In this document: positions 1 to 8,114 of the stretch, one piece after another
Position numbering within the stretch: the stretch's first letter is position 1
Layout of the letters: each line of letters starts with the position of its first letter
Source: Anaerolineae bacterium
Lineage (GTDB): Bacteria; Chloroflexota; Anaerolineae; Aggregatilineales; Phototrophicaceae
Direction of reading: 5' to 3'
Assembly: GCA_017303635.1 (NCBI GenBank)
Contig: JAFLCG010000015.1
Location: 62,001-126,000 of the forward strand
DNA length: 64,000 bases
Translations under genes and position numbers: made by a program
The notes under the pieces: model-generated
Database searches by the model: none
The model's input: the letters and a program-made list of their open reading frames with translations, nothing else
Told to the model about the DNA's origin: nothing

Positions 1-577
1 CAAACAGGAGATGCGGCAGCAGCCAAAGGGCATTGGCGATCAGGGCAGGAATCATCAACTGCGTATCCATGTTCATCAACCGCCCGGTAATGATGAGGGA
101 ATATGCCGAGGTCAGCGTCACGGCGATACCCCCGACGATGGTCAGCCATCCACCCAACCGTTCCCAGCGCCAGGCCACCAGCATCATCAGGTTCGCCAGC
201 GGCAAGGCGAACAAGAACGGGAAAGCCTGTGCCCAGACTCCGCCTGAACCCGGATAAAGCGCCTCCGAATCCAGCATAATACGGATCAACATCCAACCGA
301 AGAACAGGTTCAGCAGCAGGCTGGCCCCGCGTGTGACGAACCGGGCGCGGCGCAGGCGAGGATCCGATTCCGGCGCGGCCTGCATGCGCTGGTTGAGTGC
401 CGTTGTAAGCATCGAGAGATACTCCTTGACTAGCGTTCGGTAGAGTGAAAATCGACCTTGTTGACGCGCGTCGTCCAGCACCTGCTGGAACACAAAACGC
501 ATTTCGTCGCCGTATTCGTCGCGGAAAGCCACCGGATACAACTGCAAGAGCCAGCCATAAGCATTCTCGACGTTCAT
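1..577 (-). CDS. Membrane protein downstream of PadR/ABC exporter (partial)
   Basis: An open frame of about 192 residues runs leftward off the window, so the C-terminus is missing. It begins MNVENAYGWLLQLYPVAFRD; its ATG shares one base with the TGA of the padR-type gene, so the two are translationally coupled. The N-terminal third is soluble and charged and resembles the short head (LYPxxFRxxYGxEM) often found on membrane proteins next to PadR regulators. At least four hydrophobic segments follow from about residue 88. Position in the unit suggests it belongs to the same PadR-regulated envelope-stress or export module. The precise function is not known. Confidence 0.75.
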   Translation of the reverse strand, partial: MNVENAYGWLLQLYPVAFRDEYGDEMRFVFQQVLDDARQQGRFSLYRTLVKEYLSMLTTALNQRMQAAPESDPRLRRARFVTRGASLLLNLFFGWMLIRIMLDSEALYPGSGGVWAQAFPFLFALPLANLMMLVAWRWERLGGWLTIVGGIAVTLTSAYSLIITGRLMNMDTQLMIPALIANALWLLPHLLF

Positions 578-924
578 CAAGCGTTACCCCCGGCCAAACG
601 GTGACGCGCCACCGCCAGCACCGTATTCATGCGCTCCATCTCTGCTATCAGGATAACCCGACCTTTGTGGGTCAAGAAATAATCTTTGCGCTTGCGTCCA
701 TTCTCTTCCTCTTCGTCCGTTTCCAGCCGTTCGATCCAGCCTTGCTTGAGTAACCGGTCGAGGGCCCCATAGAGCGTTCCGGTGCTGAGGCTGACCCGCC
801 CCTCACTCAAGTCGGTCACATCCTTGAGGATGGCGTAACCGTGCCGGGGACCGCGCGCCAGCGCCAGCAGGATGAAGAACGTGCTTTCCGTCAGTGGCAG
901 TTCATCGTGTATCGGATTAGGCAT
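577..924 (-). CDS. PadR-family transcriptional regulator
   Basis: A 115-residue winged-helix repressor of PadR type. The start MPNPIHDELPLTESTFFILL gives the usual PadR length; longer upstream starts would run into the permease gene. Typical features are the helix LTESTFFILLALARGPRHGY, the wing region SLSTGTLYGALDRLLKQGWI, and an acidic loop (ETDEEEE) before KRKDYFLTHKGR. PadR proteins bind dyads at their own promoters and are often released by drugs or phenolics. The gene lies third in a leftward unit after an ABC ATPase and permease, so autoregulation from the promoter near 2.77 kb is likely (inference). Confidence 0.9.
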   Translation of the reverse strand: MPNPIHDELPLTESTFFILLALARGPRHGYAILKDVTDLSEGRVSLSTGTLYGALDRLLKQGWIERLETDEEEENGRKRKDYFLTHKGRVILIAEMERMNTVLAVARHRLAGGNA

Positions 925-935
925 TGTGCGTGCTC

Positions 936-1811
936 TCAATTCATGATGTCCTGACGGCGGAAATACCAGGTGGAAACCCCGATCAGGAAGGCTAACCAGA
1001 CGATAATCACCACGAGCGAAGTCAAGGCCGAGGGAGCTTCCACATTGATACCTTGCAGGAACAGAGGCACATAACCTTGTCCATCCCGCCCCCACGAAGC
1101 AAGGTTGCCGAGGTTATAACCAGGGAACCAGAGCCACAATCGGCCGAGTTCGGGGGCATTCGCCAGCGAACCGATCCAGAGCAAAATGATGGGGATTGTC
1201 TGCTCTCCTATCGTGATCAACAGGGCCGCCAGGGTCGCCATCACCATCGAATGGGTAATTACACAGGCCAGTGCCGCATAACAGGTGGCAAATAAGGCGG
1301 CCAGAAATGCCACCAGCAGTTCATTGCCGACCACTGGCAGGAATTCACGAAGCAGTTCTGCTGTAGGAACCGGACCATAAGTGCCACCGGCAAGCCAAAC
1401 CACGATCCCGGAGCCAATCCCGGCAATGACCGACATACTGATAAAGGCAAACAGGACAATCACACCCATTGTCAGGAACTTATTCAGAAACAGATGTAAT
1501 CTCGGGCGACGGGGCAGCAAGTTCTTCCACATGCTGTGATGATACTCGGCGGCAAACACCTGCGCAGCCAACGCCACCACAAACAAGCGTCCAATCTCGC
1601 TGTTCACGATGGTCCATGTCAGCAGCGCCTGATCCATCCAGGTTGGCGGTGCCAATCGTATCGACTCGCGCATCTCGACGGAAAGCAGCGCCACCAGCGC
1701 AGTTAAGGCCAGCATGGTGACGGTCCCCACCGGGTAAATCCAGATCAGGAACATCGCCATAAAACGATTACCGAAGATTTTCTCCCATTCGGCGCGGAAG
1801 ACCTGAACCAT
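936..1811 (-). CDS. ABC-2 type transporter permease
   Basis: A 291-residue integral membrane protein starting MVQVFRAEWEKIFGNRFMAM. Its ATG begins one base after the TAA of the ATPase gene; an ATG 27 bases upstream would overlap that gene and is less likely. An N-terminal cytoplasmic head with the FxxEWxK pattern of ABC-2 permeases is followed by about six membrane segments, the last ending near IIVWLAFLIGVSTWYFRRQD. With the ATPase upstream it should form a drug, lipid or peptide exporter similar in design to BcrAB or NatAB. Substrate cannot be told from the sequence. Confidence 0.88.
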   Translation of the reverse strand: MVQVFRAEWEKIFGNRFMAMFLIWIYPVGTVTMLALTALVALLSVEMRESIRLAPPTWMDQALLTWTIVNSEIGRLFVVALAAQVFAAEYHHSMWKNLLPRRPRLHLFLNKFLTMGVIVLFAFISMSVIAGIGSGIVVWLAGGTYGPVPTAELLREFLPVVGNELLVAFLAALFATCYAALACVITHSMVMATLAALLITIGEQTIPIILLWIGSLANAPELGRLWLWFPGYNLGNLASWGRDGQGYVPLFLQGINVEAPSALTSLVVIIVWLAFLIGVSTWYFRRQDIMN

Positions 1812-1812
1812 G

Positions 1813-2727
1813 TTAGTTGGCCCCCTGGGTGGCTTCAAAAAAGAGTTCTTCGAGCGACTGCTGTTGAATCATGACTTGATAGACCTGCGAACCGCTTGTG
1901 ACGAGCCGTTCGACAATTTGTGGAGCCTGCTCCCGTCCAGCCTGAACGTAAAAACTCGAATCCCCATCGGCTGACAACGTCCATTGTGGGGCCAGGATTT
2001 GCATGGCTTTCTCAACCGGACTCGCCTCTATTCGCAGCCGGGTCTTTTCCGCCAAAAGGGCTTTAACCGCCCCTTCCCGCACCAATTTCCCCCGGTTGAT
2101 GATGGCAACCCGGTCACAGATTTGTTCGACTTCATTGAGCATGTGGCTGGAGAGAAATACCGTCTTACCCTGCTCGTCCACCAGACGGCGGATGAGCGAA
2201 CGCATATCCTGAATACCGGCAGGGTCCAGACCATTGGTTGGCTCGTCCAGGATGACTAGGTCTGGATTACCCAACAAGGCTGCCGCCACACCCATCCGCT
2301 GCTTCATCCCGGTCGAGTATCCACGCGCAGGTCGATCAGCCCGGTCAGCCATCCCGACCAGTTCCAGCAGAGATTGGATGCGGGCGGGGTCAAAGTAGCC
2401 ACCCGTTCGCGCCAACACTTCCAGATTCTTGCGCCCGGTCAGATAGGGATAAAAGGTCGCCCCTTCGACCAGGGCACCAACCCGGTTGAGCACCCCGGCA
2501 TGGTGGCGAACCGGTTGACCAAACAGCCGCACCTGTCCTTTGGTCGGAGTAATCAGATCCAGAATCATGCGGATGGTGGTCGTTTTGCCCGCGCCGTTGG
2601 GACCCAGAAATCCATAGACCTGCCCGGACTGCACTTCCAGCGTTAAGTCATCGACGGCATGAACGCGGCGTTTTCCCCGACCAAACTGTTTGTGTACTGC
2701 TTGAACTGCAATCGCCCATTCAGCCAT
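1813..2727 (-). CDS. ABC transporter ATP-binding protein (CcmA/BcrA type)
   Basis: A 304-residue ATPase with Walker A GPNGAGKT (residues 42-49), a variant signature YSTGMKQR in place of LSGGQ-type (137-144), Walker B LVILDEP (157-163) and the H-loop SSHMLNEVEQ. The roughly 80-residue C-terminal extension is typical of drug and bacitracin exporters. The start MAEWAIAV is chosen because a strong ribosome site GGAGGGGG lies five bases upstream; the frame stays open 15 codons further but that stretch overlaps the promoter. It is first in a unit with permease, PadR repressor and a membrane protein. Confidence 0.93.
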   Translation of the reverse strand: MAEWAIAVQAVHKQFGRGKRRVHAVDDLTLEVQSGQVYGFLGPNGAGKTTTIRMILDLITPTKGQVRLFGQPVRHHAGVLNRVGALVEGATFYPYLTGRKNLEVLARTGGYFDPARIQSLLELVGMADRADRPARGYSTGMKQRMGVAAALLGNPDLVILDEPTNGLDPAGIQDMRSLIRRLVDEQGKTVFLSSHMLNEVEQICDRVAIINRGKLVREGAVKALLAEKTRLRIEASPVEKAMQILAPQWTLSADGDSSFYVQAGREQAPQIVERLVTSGSQVYQVMIQQQSLEELFFEATQGAN

Positions 2728-2750
2728 GTCCCCCTCCAATATGGCGCAAA

Positions 2751-2800
2751 ACGACATATCGTCATACGACATATTAGAGCAGATCTGCGATTCGAGTCAA
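2751..2800 (-). promoter_or_regulatory. Promoter with PadR-like operator before the ABC exporter unit
   Basis: Read leftward, TTGACT (2795-2800) and TAATAT (2771-2776) are separated by 18 bases, a good sigma-70 promoter. Two direct copies of acgacatat (2751-2759 and 2766-2774, 15 bases apart) lie over the -10 and the expected start site, and the left copy also forms the dyad acga-cata-tcgt. A repressor bound here would block transcription. The PadR protein of the same unit is the obvious candidate. Confidence 0.6.
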
Positions 2801-2827
2801 GTGAGTTGACTTAAGGAACGGCGAGTT

Positions 2828-3595
2828 TTACTTCGGCTGCATCCGCAAGGCACCATCCAGGCGGATGACCTCACCATTCAGCATCGGATTTTCGATGATT
2901 GAGGTTGCCAGTAATGCATATTCCCGTGGCTGACCGAGCCGGGATGGAAACGGCACCTGTTCACCCAGCGATTGACGCGCATCTTCCGGCAGCGCCCCCA
3001 ACAGTGGTGTATCGAATAACCCTGGGGCGATCGTCATCACCCGGATCCCGTTACGAGCCAGATCACGCGCAACCGGCAACGTCAGGCTGACAATGCCGCC
3101 TTTGGAGGCTGCATAAGCTGCCTGCCCGATTTGCCCATCAAAGGCCGCTACCGAAGCCGTGTTAATGATGACGCCGCGCTCGTCTTCGCTGTTCGGCTCC
3201 GCGTGCATCATCTTGGCCGCTGCCAGCCGGATCACGTTAAAAGTACCAATCAGATTGATACGGATGACCGTTTCAAACAGATCGAGGTTCGCCGGGCCAT
3301 TCTTCGTGACGGTACGCTCCGCCCAGCCCACTCCAGCGCAGTTGACCACAATGTGCAAACCGCCAAAAGCACTGTAGGCAAGATCAATCGCCGCCTGAAC
3401 CTGGTCAGGATGGGTGACATCTGCCGGAATGTAGCGCACGCGCTCGCCCAATTCAGCAGCCAGCTTTACGCCTTTGTCCTCATCACGGTCCAGCATAACG
3501 ACCTTCGCGCCACGGGCCACGAACTCCCGCACACATCCTTCGCCGAGGCCGGAAGCGCCGCCCGTCACAAGAGCGACCGATTGTCCTAATTCCAT
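2828..3595 (-). CDS. 3-hydroxyacyl-CoA dehydrogenase type II-like SDR (HSD10 family)
   Basis: A 255-residue short-chain dehydrogenase. It has the NAD-binding motif TGGASGLG (11-18), the acidic residue in MLDRDED that favours NAD(H), NCAGVGW, and the catalytic Ser followed by YAASK. The C-terminal block LPEDARQSLGEQVPFPSRLG and ENPMLNGEVIRLDGALRM is characteristic of the HSD10/FadB2x group, which oxidises 3-hydroxyacyl-CoA and 2-methyl-3-hydroxybutyryl-CoA in fatty-acid and isoleucine breakdown. The ATG at 3595 has AAAGGA upstream; an in-frame TTG six codons earlier is less likely. It stands alone between two leftward units. Confidence 0.9.
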   Translation of the reverse strand: MELGQSVALVTGGASGLGEGCVREFVARGAKVVMLDRDEDKGVKLAAELGERVRYIPADVTHPDQVQAAIDLAYSAFGGLHIVVNCAGVGWAERTVTKNGPANLDLFETVIRINLIGTFNVIRLAAAKMMHAEPNSEDERGVIINTASVAAFDGQIGQAAYAASKGGIVSLTLPVARDLARNGIRVMTIAPGLFDTPLLGALPEDARQSLGEQVPFPSRLGQPREYALLATSIIENPMLNGEVIRLDGALRMQPK

Positions 3596-3716
3596 GATCT
3601 GCAGTCCTTTCAAGCCTCATCGCTTGCAATGCCGAACGTTGGTAATTTCTTACCAACTCCACCTGCAAAACGACGTTCTTCCCTCAAGGTTGGCACATAA
3701 TATGGTTCGTAACACA

Positions 3717-3745
3717 TACCTGTTTTGCCTGTTAAACAGGAACAA
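3717..3745. repeat. Inverted-repeat element related to that at 38963-39002
   Basis: The 29 bases beginning tacctgttttgc contain CCTGTT-A-AACAGG and a second CCTGTTT/AAACAGG pairing. They match, with a few changes, the core of the perfect inverted repeat at the start of the polysaccharide operon 35 kb away. The site lies about 120 bases upstream of the HSD10-like gene and 30 bases beyond the stop of the unknown gene at 3777. It may be an operator of a common regulator or a copy of a small repeat. Confidence 0.4.
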
Positions 3746-3776
3746 CCAACCCTACCTTGGCACAATGCCACCCACC

Positions 3777-4406
3777 TTAGATCTTCCCCATCTCCTCGAC
3801 CGTATAATCCAGGGCAATCAAGTAGGAATCATCAATGCCGAGCAGCTTAAACATCCTGGATCGCCCATGTTCGTCCGTATCTTCATAACGGTCAATCGGT
3901 TCCAGACGTGTCTGCATTCCATGATGCGCCAGCACCCGCCCCATCCGTTCAGCAGCCGGAAGTGGCATAATCCCAAGCTGCCCTCCGCCAGACTGCAGCA
4001 GTGCAGTCAGCGGTGCCTCATGGTTCACATCCGCGATCAGTTCCCGCCATGGCCCGAACGTACTCACCCACGCCTGATGAATATCCAGCACCACTTCATT
4101 CACGTCCGCCGGTTTACCTGTGAAGTGAATGGCAGCCCGCGGCAGATTATGATGAAACAGAATCGGATGTTCATCTGCAAAGAACAGAGTCCCGAACAAA
4201 CCCAGGCTCAGGCGGTGTTCCTCAACGCCAATGACGCGAACAATGAACTGTCGTCGCGGTCGAATACCCTGCTTCTCCCGATCAAATAACCCCGTCTGCA
4301 CCATCAACTGGAGTTCGTTGGGTGTGCCGCCCATTTGTGCTGCCAGCAGCACACCCACCCCATTTTCGTCCTTTAGATCATTGAGCAGTAAATCGCGCTT
4401 GGACAT
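3777..4406 (-). CDS. Conserved-looking protein of unknown function
   Basis: A 209-residue soluble protein starting MSKRDLLLNDLKDENGVGVL. It has no signal peptide or membrane segment. The composition is that of a normal globular protein, and I recognise no domain. Two histidine-containing stretches (FFADEHPILFHHNLP and EAPLTALLQSGGGQLGIMPL) are the only notable blocks. It follows the metallophosphoesterase gene by six bases, so it is almost certainly co-transcribed and may act with it. No catalytic motif can be named. Confidence 0.75.
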   Translation of the reverse strand: MSKRDLLLNDLKDENGVGVLLAAQMGGTPNELQLMVQTGLFDREKQGIRPRRQFIVRVIGVEEHRLSLGLFGTLFFADEHPILFHHNLPRAAIHFTGKPADVNEVVLDIHQAWVSTFGPWRELIADVNHEAPLTALLQSGGGQLGIMPLPAAERMGRVLAHHGMQTRLEPIDRYEDTDEHGRSRMFKLLGIDDSYLIALDYTVEEMGKI

Positions 4407-4412
4407 AGTGCC

Positions 4413-5186
4413 TCACTTCTGACGAAAACGGGCTTCAGCCCATTCCGGCGCAGGGTGGCCGACCTGATACAGATCTCGCACAAAGGCATCGACGTCATAA
4501 GGAACTTGACGTAAGTCAACCTGCACCTGGTCACCCTCAAAGGTAAACAGACCCCATTGTGCGTAACCAGGGGCATCGAAGGACATCCCCACACTGCCCA
4601 CGTTGACAATCCGCCAGTTCCCCAGGTCGCGGTCATACTGCCGATGAATATGTCCACCAACACCCAGGCAACCTTCCGCATCCAGCAGCAGATCACGAGC
4701 AACCTCATCCGAGGTATCGGGCAAGAGCATCGTTTCATCATTCCCAGGTACGGCATGATAGCCGATGACCGTCCCATAGGACTCAATAGACTTACTCAAT
4801 TCATGCCCCAGCCGTTTACGTAGGAACTCGTAGTCTTCAAAGGTGAGTTGATCCATACCCCAGAGCAGGCCGTTATTCAGTAAACGCAACATCGCAGCAG
4901 TTTTCTGCAACGCTTCCAAGGACTCCGGATAGGGCTTGACCGGCATCCGTTCGCCCGTCACCAGATAGCGGTCAGTATTGCCGCCGATGACCTTGAAGCG
5001 TTTGCCCTCGTCCGCATCCGCCAGCGCCCGAATACGCTGTACACATTCCGCCGGGCGTGAACCGAAGGCTGCCAGATCGCCCAGGCACCAGGTCAGATCA
5101 ACCTCACCGACCGAGGCGATATCCGCCAACGCCGCTTCCAGCGCGACCAAATTACCATGAATATCAGACAGGATTGCTAACCGCAT
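4413..5186 (-). CDS. Metallophosphoesterase (YfcE/MJ0936-like)
   Basis: A 257-residue calcineurin-like phosphoesterase. The motifs are LSDIHGN at the N-terminus, CLGDLAAFG, GGNTDRY in place of the usual GNHD, GYHAVPGN, and VGGHIHRQYD with NVGSVGM near the end. These supply the Asp, His and Asn ligands of a two-metal centre. Family members cleave phosphodiesters or phosphomonoesters, and the physiological substrate here is unknown. The start MRLAILSDIHG is chosen because motif I then lies at the N-terminus as in relatives, with GGGAGA upstream. It is the first gene of a two-gene unit. Confidence 0.9.
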   Translation of the reverse strand: MRLAILSDIHGNLVALEAALADIASVGEVDLTWCLGDLAAFGSRPAECVQRIRALADADEGKRFKVIGGNTDRYLVTGERMPVKPYPESLEALQKTAAMLRLLNNGLLWGMDQLTFEDYEFLRKRLGHELSKSIESYGTVIGYHAVPGNDETMLLPDTSDEVARDLLLDAEGCLGVGGHIHRQYDRDLGNWRIVNVGSVGMSFDAPGYAQWGLFTFEGDQVQVDLRQVPYDVDAFVRDLYQVGHPAPEWAEARFRQK

Positions 5187-5265
5187 GGAAATTCTCCCAA
5201 CACAAATCATACAATGGATAGTAACGACCACCGCACCTATTTGCCACCTTTGAGTCCTTACCTGG

Positions 5266-5296
5266 AATCAAAAACCGCCGGCACAGGGCCGACGGT
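5266..5296 (-). terminator. Intrinsic terminator of the cyclic-nucleotide-binding gene
   Basis: Leftward RNA would fold ACCGTCGGC / GCCGGCGGT (one G-U pair, five-base loop) followed by a run of five U. It lies 20 bases beyond the stop at 5317. Confidence 0.8.
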
Positions 5297-5316
5297 TGAT
5301 AAAGCGCTCCAGAAGA

Positions 5317-5679
5317 TTATTGCCCAGCAGGGAAGTATCGTCGTAAACGATCCGTCATGACCTTCATAACCGTCAAGGCAAAATTTGGCGTTTCCTGCAC
5401 CATAAATTCAAACCGCTTGGCATTGATCGCCACCAGTTCACAATCGGTATTCGCCTTCGCGGTTGCCGAACGCGGTGCATTATCGATCAAGGCCATTTCG
5501 CCGAACAGATTGCCGGAATCTAAAGTTTCCACGACCTTCCCATTTTGAATAATATCCACTTTGCCAGCGCGGATAACATACATTTCGGAACCCGTTTCGC
5601 CATCAGCAAAAATGGTTTGACCAGCCTGGAAATGACGTGTATCAGACGCATTTTCAAATAGCCGCAACTTTTGAGTCAT
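5317..5679 (-). CDS. Stand-alone cyclic nucleotide-binding domain protein
   Basis: A 120-residue protein that is a single cNMP-binding (CAP effector) domain with no DNA-binding part. Typical features are FQAGQTIFADGETGSEMYVI, the beta-roll, and the phosphate-binding cassette LFGEMALIDNAPRSATAKA, in which the Glu and the Arg-Ser contact the cyclic phosphate and ribose. The end RRYFPAGQ suggests no helix-turn-helix is lost. Single-domain forms usually regulate a partner protein. A ribosome site GAGGAA lies upstream of the ATG, and terminators isolate the gene on both sides. Confidence 0.88.
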   Translation of the reverse strand: MTQKLRLFENASDTRHFQAGQTIFADGETGSEMYVIRAGKVDIIQNGKVVETLDSGNLFGEMALIDNAPRSATAKANTDCELVAINAKRFEFMVQETPNFALTVMKVMTDRLRRYFPAGQ

Positions 5680-5794
5680 TATGTTCCTCGGGGCATCGAC
5701 AAGTTGAAATACAGTAAGCCAAAGCGTAATTCGTTAATCCCAAAAGATAAAGTTTATTTTAGTTAAATTTGGTTTAAGAATCATCGATATACTG

Positions 5795-5832
5795 AAATCA
5801 AAAGCAAACCCGCCACCTACTGGTGCAGCGGG
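5795..5832 (-). terminator. Terminator after the kinase/membrane-protein unit
   Basis: A hairpin with cccgc/gcggg and inner cacc/ggtg pairing is followed, read leftward, by U-rich sequence (TTTGCTTTTGATTT). It ends the unit containing the Ser/Thr kinase and the small membrane protein. Confidence 0.7.
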
Positions 5833-5920
5833 CCTATTTTCCGCATATGATGAACTATTCCGGTGACACAGCAGACGACTGTAAACAAGCGCGCAGTACG
5901 TTCATCACGTTTCAGACGAA

Positions 5921-6235
5921 TCAGTCTTTCATGGCGCGGATCTGGCGGAAACCAAATGCCAGGAGGACAAACCCTAATAACACAATCACCCGATGCACGA
6001 CATTATTGGTGGGGCCATCAAACAGGTTCAGGCGCTCCGGCCCAGCAAAGGTTGCGATCAGATGGGCAAAACCCAGGATGATGGCACCAATGACGATCAG
6101 CGTGAGCGAACGTCCAACCAACCCGCCGATACCCCGAATGGCCAGCACCATCCAGATCGAAGCTGCGACCAGAATGAAATCAAATATCAGGTTCACTACC
6201 GACAGATTTTCGGGAGTCCCCATACTCACATGCAT
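5921..6235 (-). CDS. Small four-helix membrane protein
   Basis: A 104-residue protein with about four hydrophobic segments: FDFILVAASIWMVLAI, SLTLIVIGAIILGFAHLIAT, and a C-terminal pair ending VIVLLGFVLLAFGFR. The ATG at 6235 (MHVSMGTPENL) has AAAGGA nine bases upstream; a TTG seven codons earlier is possible. It follows the Ser/Thr kinase gene by about 40 bases in the same unit, so it may be a kinase partner or target. No known family is recognised. Confidence 0.75.
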   Translation of the reverse strand: MHVSMGTPENLSVVNLIFDFILVAASIWMVLAIRGIGGLVGRSLTLIVIGAIILGFAHLIATFAGPERLNLFDGPTNNVVHRVIVLLGFVLLAFGFRQIRAMKD

Positions 6236-6274
6236 CGTCCATAATCCTTTCGTCAAGAATCCTATTCCTACGCC

Positions 6275-7861
6275 TTATAAAACCTCAAACAAATCATAAA
6301 CTCGCAAACTGCTCACGACCTGCAGAATGCGACCGTCAAGCTGGCTATCAGCAGCTTGCATCGCCTTGATGACGATCTTCTTCCCAACCAGATTAACTGC
6401 ATACGCTATAGCTTTGGCAAGCAAGGCACGGTAAGCATCCAGATCGTGCATCTGCTGGTCGATCTGAACCTGCCCCTCATGAATGGTGACCGGCCAAACA
6501 TTACGTTGCGCCGTATCGTTAATGATGTTATCGAGGTTGCTGCCCAAACGCTTGCCGCCCCATTGTATCAACGCAGCACGGAGAGCATTCATCTGCTTGA
6601 CGAAGTAATTCTGAATGAAGGTTTCATCCGTAGTATCGATCCGCGTCACACTACCTTGCGAATCTGATTTACTTGGTTCGCGCTTTTGCAATGCACGCAA
6701 TGTGAAATCCGCACCAACCAGTACACCTTTATCATCACGGGTGGCGATGGCGCTGCACATTACCGACACATCGGTTCCCTTAGCATCCTTAATTGTCACT
6801 TCCTGTGTAGCTAACTGTCCGCTCTGGCTGATCCGCTGCATCCATTGTTCAGTCAGCTTGCGTTCCAGACCAAATACCTCGTGAAGTGCCTTACCCATGA
6901 TCGCGCGGGCATCACTTTGGTGACGGCGCAACAGCTTCAGGCAGGACTGATCGGCAAAGATGATCTGTCCCAGCGTGTTCGTCATCAACAACGCACCACT
7001 TTGTGGTACTTCGCTCGTTTGTGTAATCGGCTGTCGATTCCCCAAGGCAGCCTGTAAATCGCGAGTAAACTCCCCGGCGCTGGCATGGCGGAGGGCTGGA
7101 GATTTTGCCATCGCTCGGTCGATCACCAATTGCACCGCTTCAGAAAGCTCAGGGCGCAACTGAAGAATATTAGGAACCGGATGCGTCATATGGGCCATGA
7201 GCACACCCAGTGGAGTGGGAGCTTCAAACGGCACTCGTCCGGTCAACATTTGAAACACCGTCGCACCTAGTGCATAAATGTCAGCGGCTATGGTTAAGTC
7301 GCCTGGTTCACTTTGTTCAGGTGCCATATAACTGGGTGTGCCCAGGATACCCGTACCCGTAAGCTGGCTCGAATCAGACATTTTTGCCAGGCCAAAATCA
7401 GTCAGATAGGTATTGCCATGTCCATCCAACAAAACATTAGCCGGTTTGAAGTCACGGTGGATAACACCTTTTCGATGGGCATAATCCAACGCAGCAGCCA
7501 TCTGATCGGTATAGCGGAGAATGTCATTTGAGGTCATCTGTCCCTGAAGAATCACATCGGACAAAGTACCACCATCGACATAGGCCATCACAATGTAAAG
7601 TAAGCCATCGTGTTCCCCAAAGTCGAACACCGGCAAAATATGGGGATGCTGCAAGCTAGCGGCGATTTGCACTTCCCGGTAAAAACGACTCACAAATTTA
7701 TCGTCGTGCATCAGGTTCGGTGGCAATACTTTGATAGCAACCGAGCGTTTCATCGAACCCTGGGTAGCCTGATAGACGGTGGACATGCCACCTTTGCCAA
7801 TCTGGGCAATGACCTGATATTGTCCAAGGGTTTGACCAACGAGCTCTTGCATCACATCCAT
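6275..7861 (-). CDS. Cytosolic Ser/Thr protein kinase with PAS domain
   Basis: A 528-residue Hanks-type kinase. It shows the glycine loop IGKGGMSTV (21-29), the VAIK lysine (44), catalytic loop HRDFKPAN (135-142), DFG (155-157) and APE-type MAPEQ (179-183). After the kinase domain (about 14-275) comes a PAS-like domain (about 290-395), then an unfamiliar C-terminal domain of about 115 residues rich in hydrophobic helices. There is no membrane segment, unlike PknB, so the signal is probably intracellular and read by the PAS domain. Met codons at 7861 and 7852 are both possible starts. It heads a two-gene unit with a small membrane protein. Confidence 0.93.
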   Translation of the reverse strand: MDVMQELVGQTLGQYQVIAQIGKGGMSTVYQATQGSMKRSVAIKVLPPNLMHDDKFVSRFYREVQIAASLQHPHILPVFDFGEHDGLLYIVMAYVDGGTLSDVILQGQMTSNDILRYTDQMAAALDYAHRKGVIHRDFKPANVLLDGHGNTYLTDFGLAKMSDSSQLTGTGILGTPSYMAPEQSEPGDLTIAADIYALGATVFQMLTGRVPFEAPTPLGVLMAHMTHPVPNILQLRPELSEAVQLVIDRAMAKSPALRHASAGEFTRDLQAALGNRQPITQTSEVPQSGALLMTNTLGQIIFADQSCLKLLRRHQSDARAIMGKALHEVFGLERKLTEQWMQRISQSGQLATQEVTIKDAKGTDVSVMCSAIATRDDKGVLVGADFTLRALQKREPSKSDSQGSVTRIDTTDETFIQNYFVKQMNALRAALIQWGGKRLGSNLDNIINDTAQRNVWPVTIHEGQVQIDQQMHDLDAYRALLAKAIAYAVNLVGKKIVIKAMQAADSQLDGRILQVVSSLRVYDLFEVL

Positions 7862-7951
7862 CCCAAACCATTAAAGCCACATTGACATTGAAATGACATT
7901 TTTAACAGTATAGACCAGCGTTGCAGACCGTGCTACTCGGTTAAAAGCGTC

Positions 7952-7970
7952 AATAGGCTATCGGCCTATT
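7952..7970. repeat. Inverted repeat between divergent kinase and osmC genes
   Basis: AATAGGC-tatcg-GCCTATT is a perfect seven-base inverted repeat in the 253-base divergent spacer. It lies 91 bases from the kinase start and 145 from osmC. It could be an operator or a small hairpin; no run of T adjoins it. Nothing else certain is seen in this spacer. Confidence 0.35.
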
Positions 7971-8114
7971 CGCCCGTTTAGGCCTCGCAAGCTGTTACCA
8001 AGCATGAAAGATGGTCTTTCTACCTTAGCAGAGGATGATAATCTCCTACTCGCTTCCGTTCGCTATGGTATCGTTTTTGGGTGAGTGCTATTCAATCGAG
8101 AAGGAGCATCAACT

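Noticed and set aside
445..753. Rightward open frames over the PadR and membrane-protein genes
   Set aside because: They are opposite-strand shadows of clear leftward genes and have unnatural composition.
925..1095. Longer N-terminus for the PadR protein (172 residues)
   Set aside because: It would overlap the ABC permease by 160 bases and the added residues do not resemble PadR proteins.
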